This document shows, piece after piece, positions 20,545-29,299 of a stretch of 64,000 nt of DNA (positions within the stretch are counted from its first letter, which is position 1; the number at the start of each line of letters is the position of its first letter). The notes below the pieces were generated by a model. It saw only the letters and a list, made by a program, of their open reading frames with translations. It made no database searches and was not told the DNA's origin. The stretch is taken from NCBI GenBank assembly GCA_963829485.1, contig CAWHIK010000002.1:124001-188000 (forward strand). Direction: 5' to 3'. Made by a program: the position numbers and the translations under genes. The stretch comes from JBGPQJ01 sp963829485 (GTDB lineage: Bacteria; Chloroflexota; Anaerolineae; Anaerolineales; Villigracilaceae).

Positions 20545-21403
20545 ATGACTTGCCCCATCCTGGTGACCGGTGCACTTGGCAACGTAGGCGCGGAGGTCGT
20601 GAGATGCCTGGTTAATATGGGCATCCCCGTACGCGCCGCGGATATCAACATCCAGGCATTGCAGGACCGCTTCCCCATCTGATGTGGATGTGGTGGAATT
20701 CAACTATTCCAAACCAGATACCTACAAAAGCACGTTTGATGGCGTCGAGTTCATGTTTCTGATGCGCCCGCCGCAAATTACAAATATAAAACGGATCATG
20801 GTCCCAGCCTTGGACGCAGCACAATCTGCGGGAGTAAAAAACGTCACCTTCTTGTCACTGATCGGGATCGAGAAGGCGAAGTTCGTCCCCCACTACAAGG
20901 TGGAGCAATATCTGGAAAAGTCCTCCATGACCTGGACCTTCCTGCGCTGCAGTTTTTTCATGCAGAACCTGAACACCACCCACCGCATCGAGATCAAAGA
21001 ACGGAATGAGATCTTCGTCCCGGTTGGGAAGGCGCGCACCAGCTTCATCGATGTGCGGGACATCGGAGCCGTAGCCGCCGTCACGATGACCCAGCCCGGG
21101 CATGCCCGTAAAGCCTACGACCTGACCGGCTCCGAGGCGCTGGATTACTGGCAGGCCGCGCGCATTTTAAGCGAAGTGCTGGGGCGAAAGATCACTTATC
21201 GCGATCCCTCACCAGTGAACTTCTTCATGACCCACTTGCGACATGGGACGCCTTTTATGTTTGCACTGGTGATGACCGGGCTGTATCTTTCCACCCGCAA
21301 CGGCATGGCGGAAACGGTGACCGCGGAGGTGGAGCGCATCACCGGGCGGACGCCGATTTCATTCCGGCAGTACGCATCGGACTACCGAAGCAGCTGGGAC
21401 TAG
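20545..21403 (+). CDS. NmrA-like NAD(P)-binding reductase (frameshifted)
   Basis: An atypical short-chain dehydrogenase of about 285 residues in the NmrA/NAD(P)H azoreductase-like group. The first 45 codons (ATG 20545, after AAGGAG) carry the dinucleotide-binding loop ILVTGALGNVG. The frame then stops at 20680, and the neighbouring frame continues with SDVDVVEF. Deleting one C from CCCC at 20673-20676 restores one protein. Further landmarks are a FMFLMRPPQ strand, a TFLSLIGIE strand and SFIDVRDIGAV, all typical of the family. These proteins use NADPH in quinone or azo reduction, or act as redox sensors. Its substrate is unknown, and no functional link to its neighbours is apparent. Confidence 0.8.
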
Positions 21404-21441
21404 ATTCACAAAGTCCGCGCAGGTTACGATGGATAAATCTT

Positions 21442-21478
21442 CCCCTTTGGAATCGTTTCACCAAGGGGTTGATATTTT
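21442..21478 (+). terminator. Probable terminator after the NmrA-like gene
   Basis: CCCCTTTGG pairs with CCAAGGGG (one bulged T), followed after a few bases by TTTTT. It lies 39 bases after the stop codon. Confidence 0.6.
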
Positions 21479-21566
21479 TAATCCCTATCTTCCTCAAGAG
21501 TCTGAGTCCATCCCTTTTCCAGAATCTCAACTATCATTGAGATAACATCACATATAAGGAGCGGTC

Positions 21567-23354
21567 ATGGCGAATGGAAACTTGAATAATTACCCGATCA
21601 TTGGCATCAGACCGGCGATTGACGGCCGCCGCATGGGAGTGCGCGAATCACTCGAAGATCAGACCCTGAGCATGGCTCTTCGCACGGCTGAATTCATCAG
21701 CGCCAGTCTGCGCTATCCGGATGGGAGTCAGGTGCAGTGTCTGGTCGCCGATACCTGCATCGGGGGGTTGGCTGAATCAGCCCGCTGCGCAGATCAGTTT
21801 TCCCGCGCCGGTGTCGGGTTGACGATCACGGTCACGCCCTGCTGGTGCTACGGCTCGGAAACCATGGACATGGATCCGCTCATACCCAAAGCCGTCTGGG
21901 GGTTTAACGGCACCGAACGTCCTGGCGCAGTGTACCTGGCGGCTGTGCTTGCGGGGCATAACCAGAAGGGTCTGCCGGCATTCAGCATTTACGGGCAGGA
22001 TGTCCAGGATTTAAACGACACGTCAATCCCCTCTGACGTGAAGGAAAAACTGCTGCGCTTCACCCGCGCCGGAATGGCAGTCGCACTGATGCGGGGCAAG
22101 ACATACGTGTCGTTTGGCAGTGTTTCCATGGGTATTGCCGGTTCGATCGTCGATCATGATTTCTTCGAGAGCTACCTGGGTATGCGCGTGATGACCTGCG
22201 ACATGAGCGAATTCATCCGGCGTATCGAACGAAAAATCTATGACCCTCAGGAATTCGATAAAGCCATTAGGTGGGTAAAAACCAACTGCAAGGAAGGCCG
22301 CGATTACAATCCCGATGACCGGCAAAAAAGCCGCACTGACAAAGATGCAGACTGGGATTTCGTGGTCAAGATGACCCTGATCGCCCGCGATGTGATGACC
22401 GGGAATCCACGCCTGGCTGAGCTTGGATTTGGCGAAGAAGCCCTGGGCCACAACGCCATCCTGGGCGGATTCCAGGGTCAGCGCCAATGGACGGATCACC
22501 TCCCTAACGGCGATTTCATGGAAGCCCTGTTGAACTCATCATTTGACTGGAATGGAATTCGGGAACCGCTGACATTCGCCACGGAAAATGACAGCCTTAA
22601 TGGGGCAGCGATGCTGTTTGGCCATCTGCTGACCAACACCGCCCAGGTCTTTGCTGATGTGCGCACATTTTGGTCGCCGCAGGCTGTCAAGCGTGTCACG
22701 GGATACACTCTGAAAGGCCTGGCGGAATACGGATTGATCCACCTGATCAACTCCGGCGCGGCGACCCTGGATGCCACCGGTCAAATGGAAAAGGACGGGC
22801 AGCCGGTGATGAAGCCTTTCTGGGAGATCAGCCCGGATGAAGTCAGGAAATGTCTGGAGGCGACGCGCTGGCATCCCGGCATCGAGGAATATTTCCGCGG
22901 CGGAGGGTATTCGTCCGGCTTCCTCACCCGCGGCGGAATGCCTTTCACCATGAGCCGCATCAACCTGGTCAAAGGGCTTGGACCGATCCTGCAGATCGCG
23001 GAAGGCTGGTCCGTGGACTTGCCAGCCAATGTCCACGAAGCGCTCAATGAGCGGACCAACCCCACCTGGCCCACTCATTGGTTTGTGCCGCGATTAACCG
23101 GTTCAGGTCCGTTCCGGGATGTGTATTCCGTCATGGCAAACTGGGGCGCCAACCATGGAGCGCTGAGCTTCGGGCATATTGGCGCGGACCTCATCTCACT
23201 GGCTTCCCTTTTGCGCATTCCAGTTGCCATGCACAATCTGCCGGAAGAAAGCCTCTTCCGCCCCAGCGCGTGGGGCATGTTCGGAGCGATGGAGCCTCAA
23301 GGCGCTGACTTCCGCGCCTGCGCCAACTTTGGTCCTGTTTACGGGAAGTATTAA
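21567..23354 (+). CDS. fucI: L-fucose isomerase
   Basis: A 595-residue protein colinear with E. coli FucI (591 residues) throughout, including IGIRPAIDGRRMGVRESLE at the N-terminus and TVTPCWCYGSETMDMDP. It interconverts L-fucose and L-fuculose (and D-arabinose/D-ribulose) with a divalent metal in the cytoplasm. The three metal ligands of E. coli FucI (Glu337, Asp361, His528) match Glu340 (ATEND), Asp364 (FADVRTFW) and His530 (WGANHG). ATG 21567 follows AAGGAG. It stands alone between two terminators, without fucK or fucA nearby. The isomerase fragment at the window start may be a related family member. Confidence 0.97.
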   Translation: MANGNLNNYPIIGIRPAIDGRRMGVRESLEDQTLSMALRTAEFISASLRYPDGSQVQCLVADTCIGGLAESARCADQFSRAGVGLTITVTPCWCYGSETMDMDPLIPKAVWGFNGTERPGAVYLAAVLAGHNQKGLPAFSIYGQDVQDLNDTSIPSDVKEKLLRFTRAGMAVALMRGKTYVSFGSVSMGIAGSIVDHDFFESYLGMRVMTCDMSEFIRRIERKIYDPQEFDKAIRWVKTNCKEGRDYNPDDRQKSRTDKDADWDFVVKMTLIARDVMTGNPRLAELGFGEEALGHNAILGGFQGQRQWTDHLPNGDFMEALLNSSFDWNGIREPLTFATENDSLNGAAMLFGHLLTNTAQVFADVRTFWSPQAVKRVTGYTLKGLAEYGLIHLINSGAATLDATGQMEKDGQPVMKPFWEISPDEVRKCLEATRWHPGIEEYFRGGGYSSGFLTRGGMPFTMSRINLVKGLGPILQIAEGWSVDLPANVHEALNERTNPTWPTHWFVPRLTGSGPFRDVYSVMANWGANHGALSFGHIGADLISLASLLRIPVAMHNLPEESLFRPSAWGMFGAMEPQGADFRACANFGPVYGKY

Positions 23355-23379
23355 CCACCCTAAAGACTGGCAAAATAAC

Positions 23380-23407
23380 GGCAGGCGTGAGTAATCTCAC
23401 GCCTGCC
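23380..23407. terminator. Bidirectional terminator after fucI
   Basis: GGCAGGCGTGAG and CTCACGCCTGCC form a perfect 12-bp stem with a TAAT loop, between the convergent fucI and DUF302 genes. Confidence 0.8.
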
Positions 23408-23437
23408 ATTATTGTCGCAAAATCAATTATACGTTTT

Positions 23438-23828
23438 CTACCGAGTTAAGGCTTCGGACACCCGCTTGAGTCTCGCCCGAGCCTCGCCCATCGTTATTTG
23501 TAATTCAGGCTCAGAGATGAGATCCGTCATGGCGAGTGGATCCAGGATTTGGACCACCGATCCATTGCCTTCTTCGTAGACGATCACCGTGCAGGGAAGC
23601 AGCAGTCCCACGTCGATACGGGTGGACAGTGCCCTGTGCGCCAGCGGCGGATTGCACACACCTAGGATCGAATATTTCCGGAAGTCGACATCAATTTTCT
23701 TTTTAAAGTATCCTTGACATCGATGCTCGTCAGTACACCAAAGCCCTCTGCCTTCAACGCATCGGTGACTTTACTGATCGCATCTTCATAAGGCACTTTC
23801 AGCGTGGACTTGAATCCCAACTCAGACA
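23438..23828 (-). CDS. DUF302 domain protein (frameshifted)
   Basis: A small protein of about 129 residues in the DUF302 family. ATG 23828 opens MSELGFKSTL, the usual amphipathic start, followed by a helix and FGVLTSIDVK. The frame breaks at an A-run near 23705; in the next frame it continues KIDVDFRKYSILGVCNPPLAH, the most conserved DUF302 segment, and then LLPCTVIVYEE. One base error therefore explains the break. The family binds no known ligand with certainty; the conserved Cys and His residues hint at a thiol or metal role. It runs downstream of the FmdB gene on the same strand and may be co-transcribed. Function unknown. Confidence 0.82.
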
Positions 23829-23938
23829 TTAGACTCTCCTTCTTGCATTAAGCATGGATGGACATGGATGGTTTTTAGTTTTCCAAAGGTCAGGCCGTCA
23901 AATTGAAAGCAGCACACGGCTGCGAAGAATTAGCCTGC

Positions 23939-24143
23939 TCAGGAAAATCCGCCGCGAGGGGCGCAGCTACTTCTGCCCGATTCCGAGGCTGCCGATCCGA
24001 AGGCCGCAACGGTTGACAGCTTTTTCTGAAGTCTTGGGGCTCTCACAGGATGGACACTCAGGCCGTCGGTCCGCCTCGGAGAAACGCATCAGCATTTCAA
24101 ATTCGGTGCCGCAGTCATTGCAGCGATACTCATAGAATGGCAT
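23939..24143 (-). CDS. FmdB-family zinc ribbon protein (frameshifted)
   Basis: A very small protein of about 67 residues, too short for most gene finders. It opens MPFYEYRCNDCGTEFE and has a second pair at CPSC, giving the two CxxC knuckles of an FmdB-type zinc ribbon. Read straight, it stops after 58 residues (stop at 23967) with an atypical end. Removing one T from the TTTTT at 24021-24025 gives the family-like tail KLSTVAAFGS, then a Ser-rich stretch and a terminal GGFS (stop at 23939). It is proposed as a regulator or nucleic-acid-binding protein in some families, but its role is not established. It lies about 110 bases upstream of the DUF302 gene on the same strand. Confidence 0.78.
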
Positions 24144-24274
24144 AGGTTGTCCTCATTTGCTGGGTCATTCCAGGAAATGGCACCCTGGAATGTCTTGATT
24201 CGACAGTTTAGATGCGCCGATCATGAAAAAGTTTCAGGCCTGCAGCAGGATTCACGGCAATGGTCAGATCATAC

Positions 24275-24305
24275 AAAAAGCCACCTCAAAAGCAGTGGCT
24301 TTTTT
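24275..24305. terminator. Bidirectional terminator after the DEAD-box helicase
   Basis: AAAAAGCCAC pairs with GTGGCTTTTT around a 10-base loop. A and T runs at the outer ends suit termination on either strand; it lies 30 bases past the helicase stop. Confidence 0.8.
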
Positions 24306-24334
24306 GACATGCAAACCCGCAGGGAAAAATACGG

Positions 24335-25780
24335 TTATCGTCCCCGGCGGGATCTCTGGCGCCGGAAACCGCGGGCTGCATCCGGCGGTCTATTCTTTAC
24401 AACCGCTTCTCCAGGCTGCGGGACAGGCGCATGCAAGGTCTGCTGATAATAATCATCCAGCAGCATGGTGATGATGGCGGATTCGTCCTCGTTCTCCGCC
24501 AGGCTGCGGGCAAGCGACTCGAAGCGCAGACTGCGCTCCGTCTGCAGTTTATCCCGGGCGCGCAGGCGCGCCTCGAGCAAGGCCGTCACACGTTCCGCGA
24601 CAACCGCCGCCACGTCCGCATCCGTCGGAACAGGCAGTTCCGTCATTGAGATCTCGAATTCCTTGGCGATGCGTTCCAGGGCGAATCTCTCGCTTTTGTT
24701 CACAAGCGAGATGGCCACGCCGGCAGCGCCCGCCCGTCCGGTGCGACCGGCGCGATGGATATAAGCCTCCAGTTCTTCAGGCGGCTCGTATTGAATCACG
24801 TGCGAGAGGCTGGGGATGTCGAGCCCGCGCGCGGCGACATCGGTCGCGACCAGAAAACGAAGAGTTCCCTGCCGGACACGCCCCAGCACCTGTTCGCGCG
24901 CAGACTGCGAGAGGTCGGCGCTCAATTCATCGGCGTCGTATCCAAAGCGCTGCAGGACCACGTTCACATAATTAACTCTCACCTTGGTGTTGCAGAAGAT
25001 GATGGCGGAAACAGGATTCTCGATCTCGATGATGCGCACCAGGCAGCGGTCCTTGTCCATGCCGGGCACCACATAGAAAACATGCTCGGTATCGGTGACG
25101 TGGACGTGGTCGCTGCTCAGGCTGAGAAATTCCGGATTGCGCATGAATTCCTGTGCGGTGCGCATGACGGCATCCGGAAAGGTTGCTGAGAACATACAGG
25201 TGTGGATGGCATGTTTGGGGAGGTAGCGCTGAACGTCCATCATGTCCGGGTAGAACCCCATCGAAAGCATGCGGTCGGCTTCATCGTAGATGACCATTTT
25301 GAGCTGGTCAAGCATCAGCGTGCGGCGGAGCAGGTGATCGAGCACACGGCCGGGCGTCCCGATGACGATATGCGCGCCTTTTTTAAGCGCCTCGATCTGC
25401 GCCCCATAGCCGACGCCGCCGTAAATAGCCACCGTCCGCAGCCCGGAATCGCCGCAGATCCGCTCCGCTTCCTGCCATACCTGACGGGCCAGTTCGCGGG
25501 TGGGGACGAGGATCAAGGCCTGGCAGGTCTGCCGCGCCGGGTCAAGCCGCTCGAGCATGGGCAGAAGGAATGCGCCGGTCTTACCGCTGCCGGTGCGAGC
25601 CTGGATCATCATATTGCGCCCGGCAAGCATGTAAGGGATGGCGCGCGCCTGAACCTGAACCAGTGAAGTCCAGCCAGCGCGGGCCGCAGCCTCCTGCAAT
25701 TTCCCGGGTAACTGGTCCAAGGTCAGGTCAGGCAGAGGATTTTTTATTTCAATGGGGGTAGTTTGTGTGGGAGCGCTCAT
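24335..25780 (-). CDS. DEAD-box ATP-dependent RNA helicase
   Basis: A 481-residue helicase with all family motifs in order: a Q-motif region, motif I (ARTGSGKT), Ia (PTRELARQ), Ib (GTPGRVLD), II (DEAD), III (SAT), IV (IIFCNTK), V (ATDVAARGLD) and VI (HRAGRTGR). The two RecA-like domains cover about residues 15-375. A charged coil of some 70 residues follows, then a basic Arg-rich tail (RRQRSRRGR at the end), which usually binds RNA. Such enzymes remodel rRNA or mRNA duplexes in the cytoplasm. It is monocistronic and ends at a terminator. Which of DeaD, RhlE or CshA it matches best cannot be decided by eye. Confidence 0.95.
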   Translation of the reverse strand: MSAPTQTTPIEIKNPLPDLTLDQLPGKLQEAAARAGWTSLVQVQARAIPYMLAGRNMMIQARTGSGKTGAFLLPMLERLDPARQTCQALILVPTRELARQVWQEAERICGDSGLRTVAIYGGVGYGAQIEALKKGAHIVIGTPGRVLDHLLRRTLMLDQLKMVIYDEADRMLSMGFYPDMMDVQRYLPKHAIHTCMFSATFPDAVMRTAQEFMRNPEFLSLSSDHVHVTDTEHVFYVVPGMDKDRCLVRIIEIENPVSAIIFCNTKVRVNYVNVVLQRFGYDADELSADLSQSAREQVLGRVRQGTLRFLVATDVAARGLDIPSLSHVIQYEPPEELEAYIHRAGRTGRAGAAGVAISLVNKSERFALERIAKEFEISMTELPVPTDADVAAVVAERVTALLEARLRARDKLQTERSLRFESLARSLAENEDESAIITMLLDDYYQQTLHAPVPQPGEAVVKNRPPDAARGFRRQRSRRGR

Positions 25781-26016
25781 GTGGGTCTCGACTTTCGACA
25801 GCCAGTCCGTTTATTCAGTATATCAGAAGAGGTTAAATTTATTGGTCCCTCCAGTGGGCCATCCATAATATGACCTGCGATTTGTTCTTATTGTGGCTGA
25901 CGTCATTAATGAATTGTAAATCATGCTCGCTCGATCAACCTGCGTAAAAGCCGCCCCTTCCTGGTTTGCGGAAATTCCGGAGCAGGACCGATCATCAAAT
26001 CCCTGGGCGAGCATAC

Positions 26017-26046
26017 GAAAAGCCTCCGTACATACGGAGGCTTTTC
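26017..26046 (-). terminator. Terminator after the SIMPL gene
   Basis: GAAAAGCCTCCGT and ACGGAGGCTTTTC pair around a minimal loop. On the minus strand it ends in a T-run, 29 bases past the stop of the SIMPL gene. The adjoining 25781-26016 holds no gene that can be supported. Confidence 0.8.
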
Positions 26047-26074
26047 CATCGCAAAGCGCGTGAAAGATCCTTTC

Positions 26075-26887
26075 CTATTTCAGCGAGAAGGTCGCGCCGA
26101 CTTCGGCCTGGATCGAGATCTGCCCCAGGCTGACCGGTTCATCGCCAGCCGTGTGGCCTGCACCTCCGCCGGGGGCGGCATTCTGGACGGTGTTCTGTGT
26201 CCAGAGATTCTGGTTGCGCCCATACCAGCCGCCGTTGTAATAAGACCAGGTGTTTTCATTGATATTCAGAACGCATCCCGCCTCGGCTCCGGCAGCGCCG
26301 GCCAGATCATTCGCCTTTTCTGCGGCAGCCTTCATGGCCAGCTCGCGCGCCTGATCGCGGTATTTGCGCAGTTCGCTGGTATAGAACTCCACATTCAAGA
26401 CCTGATTGGCACCCGCCTTCAACGCGGCGGCGATGACCGGGCTGGTTTGCCGGACATCGCGCAGGGTGATCGCGACCACGTTATTGATGCGGTAGCCTTT
26501 GATGTAAAGCGAATCGTAGTCTTCATAGATCGGTTCGATCACATAGAGGTCGGTCGCAATATCCTTGGCCTCGACACCCCTCGCCTGCACCGCTTTCATG
26601 ACCTTTTGAATGGCGGCTGCATTCACCGCCTCCACCGCATCAGGCGTCAGGCCGTTCGACTGCACGCCAAGCTGGATCAATGCCCGGTCTGGCACGACAT
26701 TGACCACTGCGGTGCCGCTCACACTAATGGTGCGGCTCGCGTTACAGTCCACCCGTGGTTCGGACGCCTGGGGCGTGGGGCTGGCCTGGGCGGCCTGTAC
26801 CGCAGAACGCGGCAGGCCAAAGGAAAGCAATCCCAGCACCAAGGCGGAAAACAAAAAAAGATTTACGAAGTAGGAAAACTGTTTCAT
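26075..26887 (-). CDS. SIMPL domain (DUF541) secreted protein
   Basis: A 270-residue exported protein. Residues 1-32 form a Sec signal peptide ending near AVQAAQA, followed by a Pro/Thr/Ala linker and a SIMPL/DUF541 domain. The domain begins with the typical ISVSGTAVVNVVPDRALIQ strand and contains YRINNVVAITLRD and KANDLAGAAG segments. SIMPL proteins (for example E. coli YggE) are linked to oxidative and envelope stress, with no agreed biochemical activity. ATG 26887 sits behind AGGAGGTCCC. Upstream are three 11-bp repeats (26956-26982) like those in front of the adjacent response regulator gene, so the two-component system probably controls it directly. Confidence 0.88.
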   Translation of the reverse strand: MKQFSYFVNLFLFSALVLGLLSFGLPRSAVQAAQASPTPQASEPRVDCNASRTISVSGTAVVNVVPDRALIQLGVQSNGLTPDAVEAVNAAAIQKVMKAVQARGVEAKDIATDLYVIEPIYEDYDSLYIKGYRINNVVAITLRDVRQTSPVIAAALKAGANQVLNVEFYTSELRKYRDQARELAMKAAAEKANDLAGAAGAEAGCVLNINENTWSYYNGGWYGRNQNLWTQNTVQNAAPGGGAGHTAGDEPVSLGQISIQAEVGATFSLK

Positions 26888-26955
26888 GGGACCTCCTGAT
26901 TGTTAGGGAATCATCCGGCAATTCTGTGATTGCCTCCATCCTAACAATCCAGCAG

Positions 26956-26982
26956 GTCAGGAGAGTGTCAGTTCCTGGTCAG
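26956..26982 (-). promoter_or_regulatory. Three CTGAC repeats at 11-bp spacing upstream of the SIMPL gene
   Basis: On the minus strand CTGAC occurs at 26982-26978, 26971-26967 and 26960-26956, exactly 11 bases apart, overlapping the end of the histidine kinase gene and 69-95 bases upstream of the SIMPL start. An 11-bp period is the usual geometry for OmpR/PhoB-type dimers. Confidence 0.6.
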
Positions 26983-28450
26983 TTCCAGGACAGTTTTCAA
27001 CCGCCGGGAGCAGGAAGGTCAGGACCGTTCCCCGGCCCTCGTCACTCTCGACGGTGATCGTTCCGCCCTGAGCCAGCACCAGGGACCGGGCAATGGCCAG
27101 GCCCAGGCCGGTGCCTCCCGTGCTGCGGTTGCGGGAGGCATCCACCCGGTAGAACCGCTCAAAGATAAATGGCAGATGCCGGGGCGGAATACCCGGTCCG
27201 CAGTCGCGGATGGAACAAGCCCACCTGCCCTCTGCCGGAAATACAGCCAACTCAATGGCAGACCCCTCCGGAGAGTAGCGCAGCGCATTGTCCAGCAGAT
27301 TATCCAGCACCTGAGCCAGACGGTCGGCATCCGCCAGCACGCAGGCAGGCGGTTCCTCCACATGTTGTTCCATGATCAAATTCACCCTGCGCTGGACAGC
27401 CAGGACAGAAAATTGGGCACACCTCACCCTAACAAAAGACCGCAGTTCAAGGGGGCGGATATCCAGCTGCAGCGCTCCGGCGTCAGCCCGGGTGAGCACC
27501 AGCAGGTCATTGACCAGGCGGATCAGGCGGTCGGTTTCGCGCTGCATCGAATCCAGGAGCTGACCTCTGCCTTCGGCATCATCCATCGCGCCATCCTCCA
27601 GGGTTTCGATTGTGCCCTTGACAACCGTCAGGGGGGTGCGCAGCTCATGGGTGATATCGGCGATAAAGGCATTTTTCGCCTGTTCAGCCCTTCCCAGACT
27701 CTCTGTCATGGTATTAAACGACTGGCCGAGGCTTTCCAGCTCCCGGATGGAGCTTTCCACCGGGACGCGCCGCGTGAGGTCCCCCGCGCTGACCGCCAGG
27801 CTAGCCCGGGCAATGGCCTCAACCGGTCGGGCGATGCGGCGTGAGAGCAGCCATGCGGCGAGGAGGGCGATGGCCACAGCGAAAAGCAGGGTTCCGCTCA
27901 ATTGAAGGAGGGTGTCGGTCGGTAAACCGGCAGGGGGCAGAGGCATGGCCAGATAGACAATGCCGATGACCTCCCCGTCCTGCCCTGAGACCGGCGCAGC
28001 GGCATAGAGCACCCGTTGATGGTCTGCAGCGGCTATGCGGCGGATCGCACTGGCCGGCACGCCTTGAAGAGCCTGGAGGATCTCGGGGCGCTGGCGCAGT
28101 TCTTCAGGAGAAACCAGGATCTCATTTTCGATGGGAGGAGCCTGGAGGAATCCTGTCCCGGACGTAAAAGGCAATGCCAGGACGACCGCACCCTGTTCAC
28201 TGAGCAGGCGGGCATGGATGCCGGGCAGGACATTGGCGGCCTGGGTATAAGGGTCGGCCGGCGTCCCGGGAAGGGGCTGTCCATCCAGGGCAGCGGCGGT
28301 CAGGCGTGCCTGGGCCAGCAGATTTTCGCGCTGAGTGGAGATATACAAGCGCTCCACAGCCAGCCAGACGAGCAGTGCAATGGCAGTCATCCCGACCAGC
28401 ACCACCACCAGGTAACTCAGCGAAAGGCGAGTTTGCAGGGATAAACGCAT
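26957..28450 (-). CDS. Two-component sensor histidine kinase
   Basis: A 497-residue membrane sensor kinase. A first membrane helix at about 12-32 and a second at about 182-202 bracket an extracytoplasmic sensor domain of some 150 residues with no recognised fold. HAMP (about 203-255) leads into the dimerisation domain with phospho-accepting His268 (ITHELRTPL). The ATPase domain has the N box (DNLLDNALRYS), G1 (DCGPGIP), F (FIFERFYR) and G2 (GGTGLGLAI) motifs. It starts three bases after the response regulator stop, so both are made from one mRNA. The signal is not evident; the regulated SIMPL gene points to envelope or oxidative stress. Confidence 0.94.
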   Translation of the reverse strand: MRLSLQTRLSLSYLVVVLVGMTAIALLVWLAVERLYISTQRENLLAQARLTAAALDGQPLPGTPADPYTQAANVLPGIHARLLSEQGAVVLALPFTSGTGFLQAPPIENEILVSPEELRQRPEILQALQGVPASAIRRIAAADHQRVLYAAAPVSGQDGEVIGIVYLAMPLPPAGLPTDTLLQLSGTLLFAVAIALLAAWLLSRRIARPVEAIARASLAVSAGDLTRRVPVESSIRELESLGQSFNTMTESLGRAEQAKNAFIADITHELRTPLTVVKGTIETLEDGAMDDAEGRGQLLDSMQRETDRLIRLVNDLLVLTRADAGALQLDIRPLELRSFVRVRCAQFSVLAVQRRVNLIMEQHVEEPPACVLADADRLAQVLDNLLDNALRYSPEGSAIELAVFPAEGRWACSIRDCGPGIPPRHLPFIFERFYRVDASRNRSTGGTGLGLAIARSLVLAQGGTITVESDEGRGTVLTFLLPAVENCPGTDQELTLS

Positions 28451-28453
28451 GGC

Positions 28454-29140
28454 TCAGCGATTTAACCGGTAACCGATGCCGCGCACTGTTTCAATGGAAT
28501 CCGCTTCAGCAGAGGCGGCGCGCAGCTTGGCGCGCAGGCGTTTGACGGCGCTGTCTACCGCGCGGGTGTCGCCTGTGAAATCGTAACCCCAGGTCTGCTC
28601 CAGCAGGCGTTCGCGAGTGAGCACCCGCCCGGCATTGACCAGCAGGAAATACAGCAGGTCAAATTCCAGCCGGGTCAGGTCAAGCGGGGTCGCGCCAACA
28701 GCCGCCGTGCGGCTCTCGACGTCCAGCCGCAGGCCGCCCTTTCCGAGCAGCAGGCTGCCGGTTTCCTCATCACTGTTATGGCGGCGGCGCAGGACCGCTT
28801 TGACGCGCGCCATCAGTTCGCGCACGCTGAACGGCTTGCAGACATAATCGTCCGCGCCGAGTTCCAGCCCCACCACCCGGTCGATCTCCTCGCCCCGCGC
28901 GGTGATCATGATGATGGGCACCTGGCTGGTTTTCCGAAGCTCACGGCAGACATCCAGGCCGTCCACTTCGGGGATCATCAGGTCGAGCAGGATCAGATCG
29001 GGGGCAGCTTCGCAGGCCTGTTTCAGCGCTTCGCGCCCATCGCCAGCCAGCAGGATCTCATAACCGGCCTTGCGGAAATTATAGGCCAGCAGATCGGTCA
29101 CGGCGGGTTCGTCATCCACTATCAGAATGCGGGCGGACAT
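28454..29140 (-). CDS. OmpR/PhoB-family response regulator
   Basis: A 228-residue regulator. The receiver domain carries the acidic pocket (VDDEP near 8-12), phospho-acceptor Asp53 (LLDLMIP), the conserved Thr (MITA) and Lys (CKPF). A winged-helix DNA-binding domain follows (about 130-228), ending RGIGYRLNR. ATG 29140 is preferred over TTG 29146 two codons upstream; neither has a strong ribosome site. It pairs with the kinase immediately downstream. Two CTGACAC repeats spaced 11 bp lie 26-41 bases upstream of the start, so autoregulation is likely. Confidence 0.94.
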   Translation of the reverse strand: MSARILIVDDEPAVTDLLAYNFRKAGYEILLAGDGREALKQACEAAPDLILLDLMIPEVDGLDVCRELRKTSQVPIIMITARGEEIDRVVGLELGADDYVCKPFSVRELMARVKAVLRRRHNSDEETGSLLLGKGGLRLDVESRTAAVGATPLDLTRLEFDLLYFLLVNAGRVLTRERLLEQTWGYDFTGDTRAVDSAVKRLRAKLRAASAEADSIETVRGIGYRLNR

Positions 29141-29165
29141 TTGCAACAGGATAACATAGTTCTGT

Positions 29166-29181
29166 GTCAGGTTTGTGTCAG
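29166..29181 (-). promoter_or_regulatory. Two CTGACAC repeats at 11-bp spacing upstream of the response regulator
   Basis: GTCAG at 29166-29170 and 29177-29181 on the plus strand read as CTGACACAAAC-CTGACACAGA on the minus strand. Core and spacing match the sites in front of the SIMPL gene, suggesting a common binding protein, most simply the response regulator itself. Confidence 0.6.
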
Positions 29182-29299
29182 GACAAATGCCACTGCACCG
29201 CCGATCAGGTTCAAAACGAATCGTGCCGCTGCCTGAGCTGGTTCAGGCGGTACAGGAGATGTTCATCCTACCGATAGTCATTCCAAGTTTCTTCCGGTT

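Noticed and set aside
25781..26016. A short minus-strand open frame between helicase and SIMPL genes
   Set aside because: About 60 codons, no ribosome site, no recognisable motif, and no conserved look.
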